Assembly: GCF_003990185.1 (NCBI RefSeq)
Contig: NZ_RZHF01000004.1
Span: forward strand, 248,001-312,000
Reading direction: 5' to 3'
Origin: Vreelandella nanhaiensis
GTDB taxonomy: Bacteria; Pseudomonadota; Gammaproteobacteria; Pseudomonadales; Halomonadaceae
DNA: 64,000 nt
Shown here: positions 18,327 through 25,982 of the stretch, in pieces
Numbering within the stretch: the stretch's first letter is position 1
Layout: each line of letters starts with the position of its first letter
Program-made: the position numbers and the translations under genes
The notes under the pieces: generated by a model
What the model saw: only the letters and a program-made list of their open reading frames with translations
What the model was told of the DNA's origin: nothing
Databases searched by the model: none

Positions 18327-18663
18327 GCCATTTACCTTTGCCAAGAAAACCCGTAAGTGCCCGTCAACTGAAAACGCCACCCTAAGGAGCCGGGACTAAA
18401 ATACAACCATTATATGCAACGTAAACAGGGAGACTTTTCAAAAGAAAAGCGTTCTCTACCAGGTTACGGATGGTCCGCTGCAAATATTGTAGATAACCGA
18501 CAGCGGCCAGCACACGTCGACACTTCTGCATTTCCGGTGAAGGCCCGATCTACACAATCCAGTCGCCGATCTGCTGGCACAAGTTTACGGTGTAGGCACG
18601 CGTATTGAGCGCTTTCCCAAGGATGTTTAAGAGTACTGGTTGACCGCGATATTGAGGTCTGGC
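18327..18663. other. intergenic region without a recognisable gene
   Basis: On the plus strand around 18550-18630 a frame reads DLHNPVADLLAQVYGVGTRI and runs on through ERFPKDV. It looks protein-like but has no start and is cut by stops. It could be another gene fragment, but I do not recognise the family. Confidence 0.3.
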
Positions 18664-19557
18664 TTACAAGTCGAATACCAGCGAATGATGCGCTGCCTGT
18701 CCAGCGAGCACACCGTCACTGACTGCAAGCGATAGATTACCCACGGGTCTTGCAATATCACCGCAGGCGAAGACGCCGGGCACGGAGGTAGCCTTGGCAT
18801 CGTTGGTTTTGATGACACGTCCCAGCGGCGTCACATCAAGTTCACACCCCAGCCGTATGGCCAGCGCACTGGGAGCGGTCTGGGTAACGACAAATAGACC
18901 ATCCAGGGGAAATACCCGGCTATCCGCCATCACCACCTCGACGCTGTTCCCCGTTAAGCGCTCGACCGGCCCACGCTCAACATGCGTGCCACGCTTGGCG
19001 AGCTTTTCCAATTGCTCTTTATCAGGCTCGAAAGCGTCGTTTAGAAACAGAGTGGTCTGTCCCCAGTCGGGCAGCAATAATGCCAAGTGCATGGCCGCCT
19101 CAGAGGTTGCCAGCACGCCGATCCGCCCACGGTTCAGATCAAAACCGTGGCAATAGGGACAATGAAAAACATACGTGCCCCATCGTTCGTCTAGCCCAGA
19201 TAAAGACGGCAGCTCATCCCCCACACCAGCGGCAAGAATAACTCGGCGGGCATGCAGCGGCGCTGCCGCTGAATCGGCAAGCGTCAACGTAAAGTCATCC
19301 ACTTCACCAACAATCGTTTCTACTTTACCCTTGTACCAGTCTACCGATGGATACTGCGCCAGTTCCGCATAGCCAGCCCCTGCGATGTCATGGGGCGATT
19401 TACCATCCTGGGTCAAAAATCCCCGCGAGTGAGAGGCAAAGCGATTGCGCGGCTGGCCCGCATCAATCACCACTACGTTACGTCGCGTCTGGGCCAACTG
19501 CAGCCCAGCGGCCATTCCGGCATAGCTGCCGCCTACAATTGCCACGTCGTACATCAT
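18664..19557 (-). CDS. FAD-dependent thioredoxin reductase-like oxidoreductase
   Basis: The 297-residue flavoprotein has two Rossmann motifs, VAIVGGSYAGMAAGLQLA at the N-terminus for FAD and RIGVLATSEAAMHLALLL for NAD(P)H, though the second glycine pattern is degenerate. The redox-active dithiol is CPYCHGFDL near residue 135, as in GliT/HlmI-like disulfide oxidases and low-molecular-weight thioredoxin reductases. The GVFACGDIARPVGNLSLA stretch binds FAD. The start at 19557 is chosen from AAGGAGAG seven bases upstream; the ATG at 19593 adds residues outside the fold. Its partner, thioredoxin or a small disulfide, is not evident from context. Confidence 0.82.
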   Translation of the reverse strand: MMYDVAIVGGSYAGMAAGLQLAQTRRNVVVIDAGQPRNRFASHSRGFLTQDGKSPHDIAGAGYAELAQYPSVDWYKGKVETIVGEVDDFTLTLADSAAAPLHARRVILAAGVGDELPSLSGLDERWGTYVFHCPYCHGFDLNRGRIGVLATSEAAMHLALLLPDWGQTTLFLNDAFEPDKEQLEKLAKRGTHVERGPVERLTGNSVEVVMADSRVFPLDGLFVVTQTAPSALAIRLGCELDVTPLGRVIKTNDAKATSVPGVFACGDIARPVGNLSLAVSDGVLAGQAAHHSLVFDL

Positions 19558-19812
19558 CGCTTGCTCTCCTTCCATTGAGTGCATATCGCTCATATCTGCT
19601 TAGGTAAAAATCCTTGTCAGATAGTGTAGGTCAGCGTGAAGATAGCACGGCAAAAGGCTAAGAAAACCAACATAAGTTGGCGAGTCTAGAAGGCATTTCT
19701 TTTGTTAAAGGTATTTGTCCAATGCGCCATTAATACCACCGTCCTATTTTTGACGGCCACGTTCTCCGCCCCTTATCCAAAGGGGAACGTTAGACATTGA
19801 TAGGTACGTCAC

Positions 19813-20071
19813 ATGACGAAGACGTTTAGCTCGCTCGATCGCGTTTCATATACGGTACCCAGTGGTCGCGTTCTGTTTCCGACCTAACGAAAACCTCTGA
19901 CACGACGCAAACCGGCCTAGTGGGCCGTAATGGCATAGGTACAACGCTGCTGGCCGGCTAATGGCTGGCGAAATTGCACTCTCAAAGGGGCGCTGCACGC
20001 GCGCTGGTGAAGTGCGCTATCTATTACAACGTATTACGCAATATGTACCAGCGCGACCATTAAGCAATTAA
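19813..20071 (+). pseudogene. decayed N-terminal fragment of an ABC-F family ATPase gene
   Basis: Starting at the ATG at 19813, the frame reads MTKTFSSLDRVSYTVPSGRV, then shifts into DLTKTSDTTQTGLVGRNGIG and TTLLAG, then shifts again into LMAGEIALSKGRCTRAGEVR and YLLQRITQ before a stop at 20069. Joined, these match the N-terminal ATPase domain of ABC-F proteins (GLVGRNGIGKSTLLA, then LLAGEIAPS). At least two frameshifts are needed, the Walker A lysine is replaced by Thr (GRNGIGTT), and everything after the first 90 or so residues is missing. It is a dead gene. Confidence 0.75.
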
Positions 20072-20337
20072 TATTAAATACTTAGCACTCGATATGTAGC
20101 CAGCCGGTGTGCAGGAATGAAATATTGCCCTGGCCCTGGAAAATAAATACAAAAACACTTTGACGCGCGATGCGAAACGTGACACTGTAGCGTCAGTTGG
20201 TTAGCAAGCAGCATGGTTTCAGAAGCGTACGATCTTTTTCGACAGCACTGATATTGTATTCCTTGTTTCACCCGCTACTTAAATCTGGGTAATACCAGGA
20301 ACTTTATTACAGCGCTTATGCGCGAAAGGATCTACTC

Positions 20338-20544
20338 ATGGCAACTGGCACAGTTAAATGGTTCAACGATACTAAAGGTTTTGGCTTTATTGCTCCTTCC
20401 GACGGTAGCGACGACCTGTTTGCTCACTTCTCCGAAATTCAGTCAGACGGCTTCAAAACCCTGCAAGAAGGCGCTAGCGTTTCTTTTGACGTTACCCAGG
20501 GTAAAAAAGGCCTTCAGGCTTCTAACATCAAGCAAACTTCTTAA
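20338..20544 (+). CDS. CspA-family cold-shock protein
   Basis: The 68-residue single cold-shock domain binds single-stranded RNA and DNA and loosens RNA structure. RNP1 is KGFGFI and RNP2 is DLFAHF, with the N-terminal GTVKWFN signature. GAAAGGA lies 7-8 bases before the ATG. About 265 bases of non-coding sequence after the ABC-F relic precede it, enough room for the long structured leader usual in cspA genes, although no cold box was identified. A strong intrinsic terminator follows, so it is a single-gene unit. Confidence 0.92.
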   Translation: MATGTVKWFNDTKGFGFIAPSDGSDDLFAHFSEIQSDGFKTLQEGASVSFDVTQGKKGLQASNIKQTS

Positions 20545-20588
20545 TATTTACTATTAAGTGTTTGTTCAGACCTTAGGGTCTGACTGAC

Positions 20589-20610
20589 AAGGCCCGCCTC
20601 GGCGGGCCTT
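20589..20610 (+). terminator. intrinsic terminator after the cold-shock gene
   Basis: AAGGCCCGCC and GGCGGGCCTT form a perfect 10-bp stem with a TC loop, followed by GTTGCGTTT. Confidence 0.8.
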
Positions 20611-20683
20611 GTTGCGTTTGTGCCTGCCAAAAATTGAGCCAGGCCCAAACAAGTCGCTAACCACGACTTGCCTGCCTCTTCTT

Positions 20684-21541
20684 CTATTCGCTTTTGATCC
20701 ATTTAACTAGCCGTACATCAACACTTACTGCTAGTGTCTCAAGCGCTGCCGCCCTTTCGCGGCCCTCAGCGCTTGCCCGATAAAGATGGGGGGTCATGGC
20801 CAATAGATCCGAGATGGCCTCTTTGCCATTAAGCGCGAGCGAGTAACTGACCGTTTCCGTTGCTTGCAGCATAAATCCTTCCGGCACCGTCAGCTCATCA
20901 TTGCGTTCAGGCTTAAGCGTTGGATAAATAACTTCGCGCAGCTCGCGCAAATGGTTTGACCCTGCCTCCACCTGTAATAGCATCCCACCCGGCTTAAGCA
21001 CCCTGGCAAACTCGCTGATCACGGGGAAACCGAACATGCATAACAGCCTATCCAGCGAGGCAGACTGCACGGGCACGTTAGCGTTACTGCCTACCACCCA
21101 AGTGGCCGACTGGTCTTGCTGACGGCTTTGCTTTGCCGCAGCCATGACCGCCCATTTGGAAATATCCAAACCAATTAGTTCAATTAAAACCGTAGCAGGC
21201 GCTGCTTGGGCCAACTGGCGAAGGTAATAGCCTTCACCACAACCGGCATCCAGGCAGCTAAGCGGCATATTCTCCGGTGCGCCGCTTAAGGTAGCGTGAT
21301 TAATAGCTTCAGCAATGGGCTGGTAATATCCCGCATTCAGAAAACGCTGCCGAGCAGCCACCATGGCTTTGCTATCGCCTGGGTCGTTTGAGCGTTTTCG
21401 CTGAACGGGCAGCAGGTTCACATAGCCTTGTTTGGCAATATCAAAGCTATGCCCTGTCGCACAGCGCCATGTGCCTTCAACTTGGGTGAGCGGGTCGCCG
21501 TCAAGCGGGCAGGCTAGTGCTTTGAACGGAGCGTTATTCAT
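20684..21541 (-). CDS. rlmA: 23S rRNA (guanine745-N1)-methyltransferase RlmA
   Basis: The 285-residue enzyme uses S-adenosylmethionine to methylate G745 of 23S rRNA. An N-terminal zinc-finger region (CPLDGDPL, then WRCATGHSFDIAKQGYVNLL) is followed by the PVQRKRSNDPGDSKAM family signature and a Rossmann methyltransferase domain (LDAGCGEGYYLRQLA near residue 98). In E. coli RlmA the first two zinc ligands form CPLC; here the second is Asp (CPLD), so zinc binding is incomplete or absent. The start codon overlaps the stop of a decayed regulator gene in an ATGA junction, which suggests the two were once translated together. Confidence 0.9.
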   Translation of the reverse strand: MNNAPFKALACPLDGDPLTQVEGTWRCATGHSFDIAKQGYVNLLPVQRKRSNDPGDSKAMVAARQRFLNAGYYQPIAEAINHATLSGAPENMPLSCLDAGCGEGYYLRQLAQAAPATVLIELIGLDISKWAVMAAAKQSRQQDQSATWVVGSNANVPVQSASLDRLLCMFGFPVISEFARVLKPGGMLLQVEAGSNHLRELREVIYPTLKPERNDELTVPEGFMLQATETVSYSLALNGKEAISDLLAMTPHLYRASAEGRERAAALETLAVSVDVRLVKWIKSE

Positions 21542-22122
21542 AAATGAAAGTACTGTTGATGAAGCGGTAACGGGTCATAATGAATCTCTGCAAGCAAGGC
21601 AACTATAAAAGGTGAGCAGTTTACCTGACCGCGCCAGAGCGTACTAACACACCGCTGCTCCTTGCCTTTAAACACCCCGTGCTGCCACTGGCGTACGGCC
21701 AACATTGAGGTAGTGCCAAAGCGCCGGGTGATGGGCAGCACGTTTTCCCGCTGATAGAGATCGTGAAACTCCTTGTCCAGACGCTGCATGATCTGTTGCC
21801 ACTTGTCGTTACTCGCCCTGGATAGCAGCCCATTAAGAACCAGCAACTTTTCGCTCTCGCTGACAAAACGCGAGCGAAAGAACTCGTTGGCAATATACTG
21901 TTGAAAGAGCTGCTGTATGGGGCTGCCGGGGCGTTAGCGAAAATTGGCCACTACCCGGCGGAGAACTCGACGTTAAGCCGGTCGCATGTGCATTCAAGCC
22001 GCGCCAAGGTAAAGTGCTTTTCGGCGAATAGGCACTTAATGGAGGCTTTGCTCAGCGCAAGCCACTGGGCGGCATAGGTTCTGCCCTGAGCTCACAGTTG
22101 GTGCTTCAACGTATCAATTAAA
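21538..22122 (-). pseudogene. decayed XRE-type helix-turn-helix regulator gene upstream of rlmA
   Basis: On the minus strand the N-terminal part reads LIDTLKHQL, stop, AQGRTYAAQWLALSKASIK and CLFAEKHFTLARLE, matching the DNA-binding domain of a pseudomonad/halomonad HTH regulator family (LSEASVKRLFAE-type helix). The C-terminal half then reads RPGSPIQQLFQQYIANEFF, a LLSRASNDKWQQIMQRLDKE stretch and the LPITRRFGTT region. About 90 central residues are missing, two in-frame stops and a frame change are present, and no start codon remains. The last codons overlap rlmA by ATGA. Function is lost. Confidence 0.7.
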
Positions 22123-22277
22123 GATCAACTTGGAAGATAATCGTCTCACAGTGCCAAAAAGTAGCAAATAACGATATCTAATGCCCCTATAACACAACTC
22201 GGCCTAACAACGTTGCAACCAAGGCCCGACATGCACAAATTGCTACTACCTACAGGGATTTATAAGGCTTAGTGAAC

Positions 22278-25200
22278 ATGCAAAGAGTGCTAAACATAAA
22301 GGGTGCCTGGCCCTATTTCATCGCCATTTTTCTTAATGCCTTTATGGACTTAGGGCATAAGATCGTCATTCAGAATACGATCTTCAAAAGCTACGATGGC
22401 ACGTTCCAGATAGTGCTTACCGCGCTGGTAAATGGATTGATCCTGCTCCCCTTCATTGCACTGTTTAGCCCTGCAGGCCACGCCGCTGACACCTACTCCA
22501 AAGTACGCGTTCTGCGCTTTTCGGCGTGGGCCGCCGTGGCGGTTTCATTAGGTATTACGGCAGCTTACTATCAGGGCTGGTTCTGGATGGCCTTCTCCAT
22601 GACGCTACTTCTGGCGATCCAGTCAGCCTTTTATTCTCCGGCCAAGTACGGCATGGTTAAAACACTGTTCGGCAAGTCGCATCTGGGGGAAGCCAACGGC
22701 CTGGTACAGGCCGTTACTATCTGCGCCATTTTGGCAGGCACGGTGGTCTTTACCGCCTTCTTTGAAGCCTGGACGCCTTCGGGTAACCAGTCACCTGATC
22801 AGCTGTTACGCCAAATTGCGCCACTTGGCTGGCTGCTAGTGTTTAATAGCCTGATCCAAGTGCTGGCACTTTATCGTCTGCCGCTGGATACCCCGCAATC
22901 ACCTAACACCCCGCTTACCTGGGAGCGCTACCTAAAAGGCCGTGCCCTAAAACACAACCTGCGTACCGTTGCGTGTCAGCCAGTGTTAAGGCTTTCCATT
23001 ATTGGCCTGGCGACCTTCTGGTCGGTGGGCCAAGTGCTACTGGCCGCCTTCCCTGCCTACGCAAAAAGCGCGCTGAGCATTGATAACACGCTGGTATTAC
23101 AAGGCATTCTGGCCGCCAGTGGCGTAGGCATCGCTTTTGGCTCCATGCTTGCCAGCAAGTTCTCTCATAACCGTATTGAAACCGGGCTGATTCCTGTAGG
23201 TGCCTTAGGCGTGGCTGTAGGGCTTTGGTGCCTGCCGTTTTTTTCTACGCCGCTTACCCAGGCGCTTAATTTTGTGTTTATCGGTCTGATGGGCGGGCTT
23301 TTTATTGTGCCTCTAAACGCGCTGATCCAGTTTCATGCCGCTGAGCAGGAGCTTGGCACCGTGCTGGCCGCCAACAACTGGATCCAGAACCTGTCCATGC
23401 TGGGCTTTTTAATGCTCACGGCGCTGTTTGCCTTGGCGGGTGTGGATAGTCATTACCTACTGGTACTGGTTTCAGTGGTAGCGCTGGTGGGCGGCGCTTA
23501 CACCGTGATCAAGCTGCCCCAGAGCCTGGTGCGTTTTCTGCTCAGTTTTCTGCTGACTCGCCACTACCGTGTAGATGTTCATGGCCTGGAAAACCTGCCT
23601 TCCCAGGGCGGCGTACTGCTTTTAGGCAACCATATCAGCTGGGTGGATTGGGCTATGGTACAAATCGCAAGCCCACGCCCGGTACGCTTTGTCATGCTGA
23701 GAAGCGTCTATGAGCGCTGGTACCTGCGCGGTTTCTTCAAGGCCCTGGGCTGTATCCCCATTGAGCGTGGGAGTAACGCACGCCAAGCGCTGGAAACCGT
23801 CGCGGAGCAGCTTAATGCAGGCGAAGTGGTATGCCTTTTCCCGGAAGGTGCGATCAGTCGCACCGGCCAGTTAGGTGAATTTCGAAGCGGCTATCAGCGG
23901 GCATGTGAAATGGCCAACCCCGACGTCAAGATCGTGCCGTTTTATCTACGCGGCCTGTGGGGCAGCCAATTTTCGCGCTCCTCAAGCAAGCTGAAGGTGT
24001 TACGCAACGCGCCGCTACACCGTTCGGTCATTGTCGCCTTTGGCGAACCGCTCCCCAAGGAGACCCCGGCCGATGTACTTAAACGGCGCATCTTCGATCA
24101 GGCCACCCGCTCCTGGCAGCATGCCATGGATGATCTACAAACACTGCCCGATGCGTGGATTGGCAGCGTCAAGCGCCGCCCAGGCGAACTTGCCTTGGCC
24201 GATTCGTTGAGCCGTCCTCTCAAGGCGGGCATGGCGCTTACCGCAAGCCTGCTGATGGCCAAGCGGATTCGCAAGCTAAGCCCTGCACAAAACGTGGGCC
24301 TGCTATTGCCTACCAGCAGCGCAGGCGTACTTGCCAACATGGCCACACTGCTGGCAGGTAAAACGGTGGTGAACCTCAACTACACCGCGGGCCAGGAAGC
24401 GCTGGCTTTTGCATTAAAGCAGGCTGAGATCAGCACCGTTTTTACCTCACAGCGCTTTGTGGAGAAGCTTACCCAGCGCGGGCTTGATGTGAACGCTTTA
24501 TTAGCCAATACCCATGTAGTCTATGTGGAAACGCTGCAAGCCTCTATTAGTCGTATTGAGCGCCTTTCCATGTGGCTGACGGTGCGTTTAATGCCCACCT
24601 GGCTCTTGCGCCAATGCTTCTGCCGCTCACACAACGGCAATGCCACAGCCGCCATCCTCTTTTCAAGCGGCAGCGAAGGCCAGCCCAAGGGCGTCATGCT
24701 CAGCCACCATAATTTGATGGCCAACATCAAGCAGACGTCCGATGCGCTTAACACCGAGCATGACGATGTCATGATGGCCTCGCTGCCGCTCTTTCACGCT
24801 TTCGGTTTGACAGTGACCCAGTTTCTACCGCTCATCGAAGGTCTGCCACTGGTATGTCACCCAGACCCCACCGATGCGGCTGGTATCGCCAAGGCGATTG
24901 CCCGGCATCGGGCCACCATCATGTGCGGTACCTCAAGCTTTTTGCGTCTGTTTACACGCAGCTCAAAGGTTCACCCGCTCATGCTGGATAGCCTTCGCGT
25001 GGTGGTCGCGGGCGCGGAAAAGGTCGACGACAGCGTTCGCGAAGCCTTCCAGCTTAAATTCCACAAGCTGATTTTTGAGGGCTACGGTGCAACGGAAACC
25101 GCACCGGTCGCCGCGGTTAACCTTCCCGATGCGCTGGATATCAACTACCTGCAGGTGCAGCGCGGCGCCAAGGTAGGTAGTGTAGGAATGCCGCTGCCGG

Positions 25201-25760
25201 GCACTAGCTTCAAGATTGTCGATCCAGAAAGCTTTACAGAACTGCCCACCAATGAAGCGGGTATGATTCTGATTAGTGGCCCACAAGTCATGCAGGGGTA
25301 TCTTCACGATGCCGAGCGCACCGCCAGCGCGCTGCGTGATATCAACGGCCAGCGCTGGTACGTGACGGGCGACAAGGGGTATCTGGATGACGATGGCTTT
25401 TTAACCATCGTCGACCGCTACTCGCGATTTGCCAAAATTGGCGGAGAAATGGTAGGGCTCGCCTCGGTCGAGCAAGCGGTAAAAGCTGTGCTGCCAGACC
25501 CGGATACCGCCGTCATGGCCGTCACCGTGCCGGACGCCAGCAAAGGCGAGCGTATTGTACTGCTCTCTGAAACGCCGCTGGATGCCCAATCGGTAAGATC
25601 CAGCATGCTGGAAAACAGCGTCTCGCCGATAATGTTGCCCAGCCACTGGCTTACCGTTGATGCGTTACCCACCCTAGGCTCTGGCAAGCCCGATATTGCC
25701 GGTGCCAAGCGCCTGGCCCAAGAGACACTGGCTAAAAATAAGGCGCTTTCCTCTCTCTGA
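22278..25760 (+). CDS. three-domain lysophospholipid transporter / acyltransferase / acyl-ACP (CoA) synthetase (LplT-PlsC-Aas type)
   Basis: This protein of about 1160 residues joins three activities that E. coli splits between LplT and Aas. Residues 1-425 form an MFS-type flippase with about 12 helices. Residues 430-640 are a PlsC-like acyltransferase with NHISWVD (His/Asp catalytic pair near residue 452) and FPEGAISR. Residues 650-1160 are an AMP-forming acyl ligase with ILFSSGSEGQPKGVMLSHHN near residue 795 and GYGATETAPV. It should bring lysophospholipids inward and re-acylate them in the inner membrane. The ATG at 22278 is favoured over GTG at 22272 by AAGG spacing. Confidence 0.88.
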   Translation: MQRVLNIKGAWPYFIAIFLNAFMDLGHKIVIQNTIFKSYDGTFQIVLTALVNGLILLPFIALFSPAGHAADTYSKVRVLRFSAWAAVAVSLGITAAYYQGWFWMAFSMTLLLAIQSAFYSPAKYGMVKTLFGKSHLGEANGLVQAVTICAILAGTVVFTAFFEAWTPSGNQSPDQLLRQIAPLGWLLVFNSLIQVLALYRLPLDTPQSPNTPLTWERYLKGRALKHNLRTVACQPVLRLSIIGLATFWSVGQVLLAAFPAYAKSALSIDNTLVLQGILAASGVGIAFGSMLASKFSHNRIETGLIPVGALGVAVGLWCLPFFSTPLTQALNFVFIGLMGGLFIVPLNALIQFHAAEQELGTVLAANNWIQNLSMLGFLMLTALFALAGVDSHYLLVLVSVVALVGGAYTVIKLPQSLVRFLLSFLLTRHYRVDVHGLENLPSQGGVLLLGNHISWVDWAMVQIASPRPVRFVMLRSVYERWYLRGFFKALGCIPIERGSNARQALETVAEQLNAGEVVCLFPEGAISRTGQLGEFRSGYQRACEMANPDVKIVPFYLRGLWGSQFSRSSSKLKVLRNAPLHRSVIVAFGEPLPKETPADVLKRRIFDQATRSWQHAMDDLQTLPDAWIGSVKRRPGELALADSLSRPLKAGMALTASLLMAKRIRKLSPAQNVGLLLPTSSAGVLANMATLLAGKTVVNLNYTAGQEALAFALKQAEISTVFTSQRFVEKLTQRGLDVNALLANTHVVYVETLQASISRIERLSMWLTVRLMPTWLLRQCFCRSHNGNATAAILFSSGSEGQPKGVMLSHHNLMANIKQTSDALNTEHDDVMMASLPLFHAFGLTVTQFLPLIEGLPLVCHPDPTDAAGIAKAIARHRATIMCGTSSFLRLFTRSSKVHPLMLDSLRVVVAGAEKVDDSVREAFQLKFHKLIFEGYGATETAPVAAVNLPDALDINYLQVQRGAKVGSVGMPLPGTSFKIVDPESFTELPTNEAGMILISGPQVMQGYLHDAERTASALRDINGQRWYVTGDKGYLDDDGFLTIVDRYSRFAKIGGEMVGLASVEQAVKAVLPDPDTAVMAVTVPDASKGERIVLLSETPLDAQSVRSSMLENSVSPIMLPSHWLTVDALPTLGSGKPDIAGAKRLAQETLAKNKALSSL

Positions 25761-25812
25761 GGCAAATGGCAAGCTTCTACTGTTTCACCAACGCCGTGTT
25801 TGATTCACTCTT

Positions 25813-25937
25813 GGACGGCGCATCACGATGCACCGTCCAGCGAGAAGACCTGCATGAATGACGAAGAACGCTTCCGCGGCTTCTCCAAATCGGCATTTAA
25901 CCACCCGCTGAGCTTATTTACCCAAGCCAGCGGGTGG
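25813..25937. repeat. two hairpins in the convergent gap between the Aas-like and MscS genes
   Basis: GGACGGCGCATC pairs with GATGCACCGTCC at 25813-25838 (11 of 12 positions, two-base loop). CCACCCGCTG pairs perfectly with CAGCGGGTGG at 25901-25937, and a further GCTT/AAGC pair extends that stem. Neither is followed by a T run, so they are not ordinary intrinsic terminators. They may stabilise 3' ends of the convergent transcripts. Confidence 0.45.
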
Positions 25938-25982
25938 CCGCGCTTTCTAGTCGTATTGCCAGGATGGCTATCGCTCTAGCCA

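Noticed and set aside
21538..21846. 102-codon minus ORF as a separate small gene
   Set aside because: It is the C-terminal half of a decayed regulator; the DNA-binding half lies upstream with stops and a frame change.
25854..25979. 41-codon plus-strand ORF in the gap after the Aas-like gene
   Set aside because: It has only a weak ribosome binding site, overlaps a hairpin and matches no family I know.
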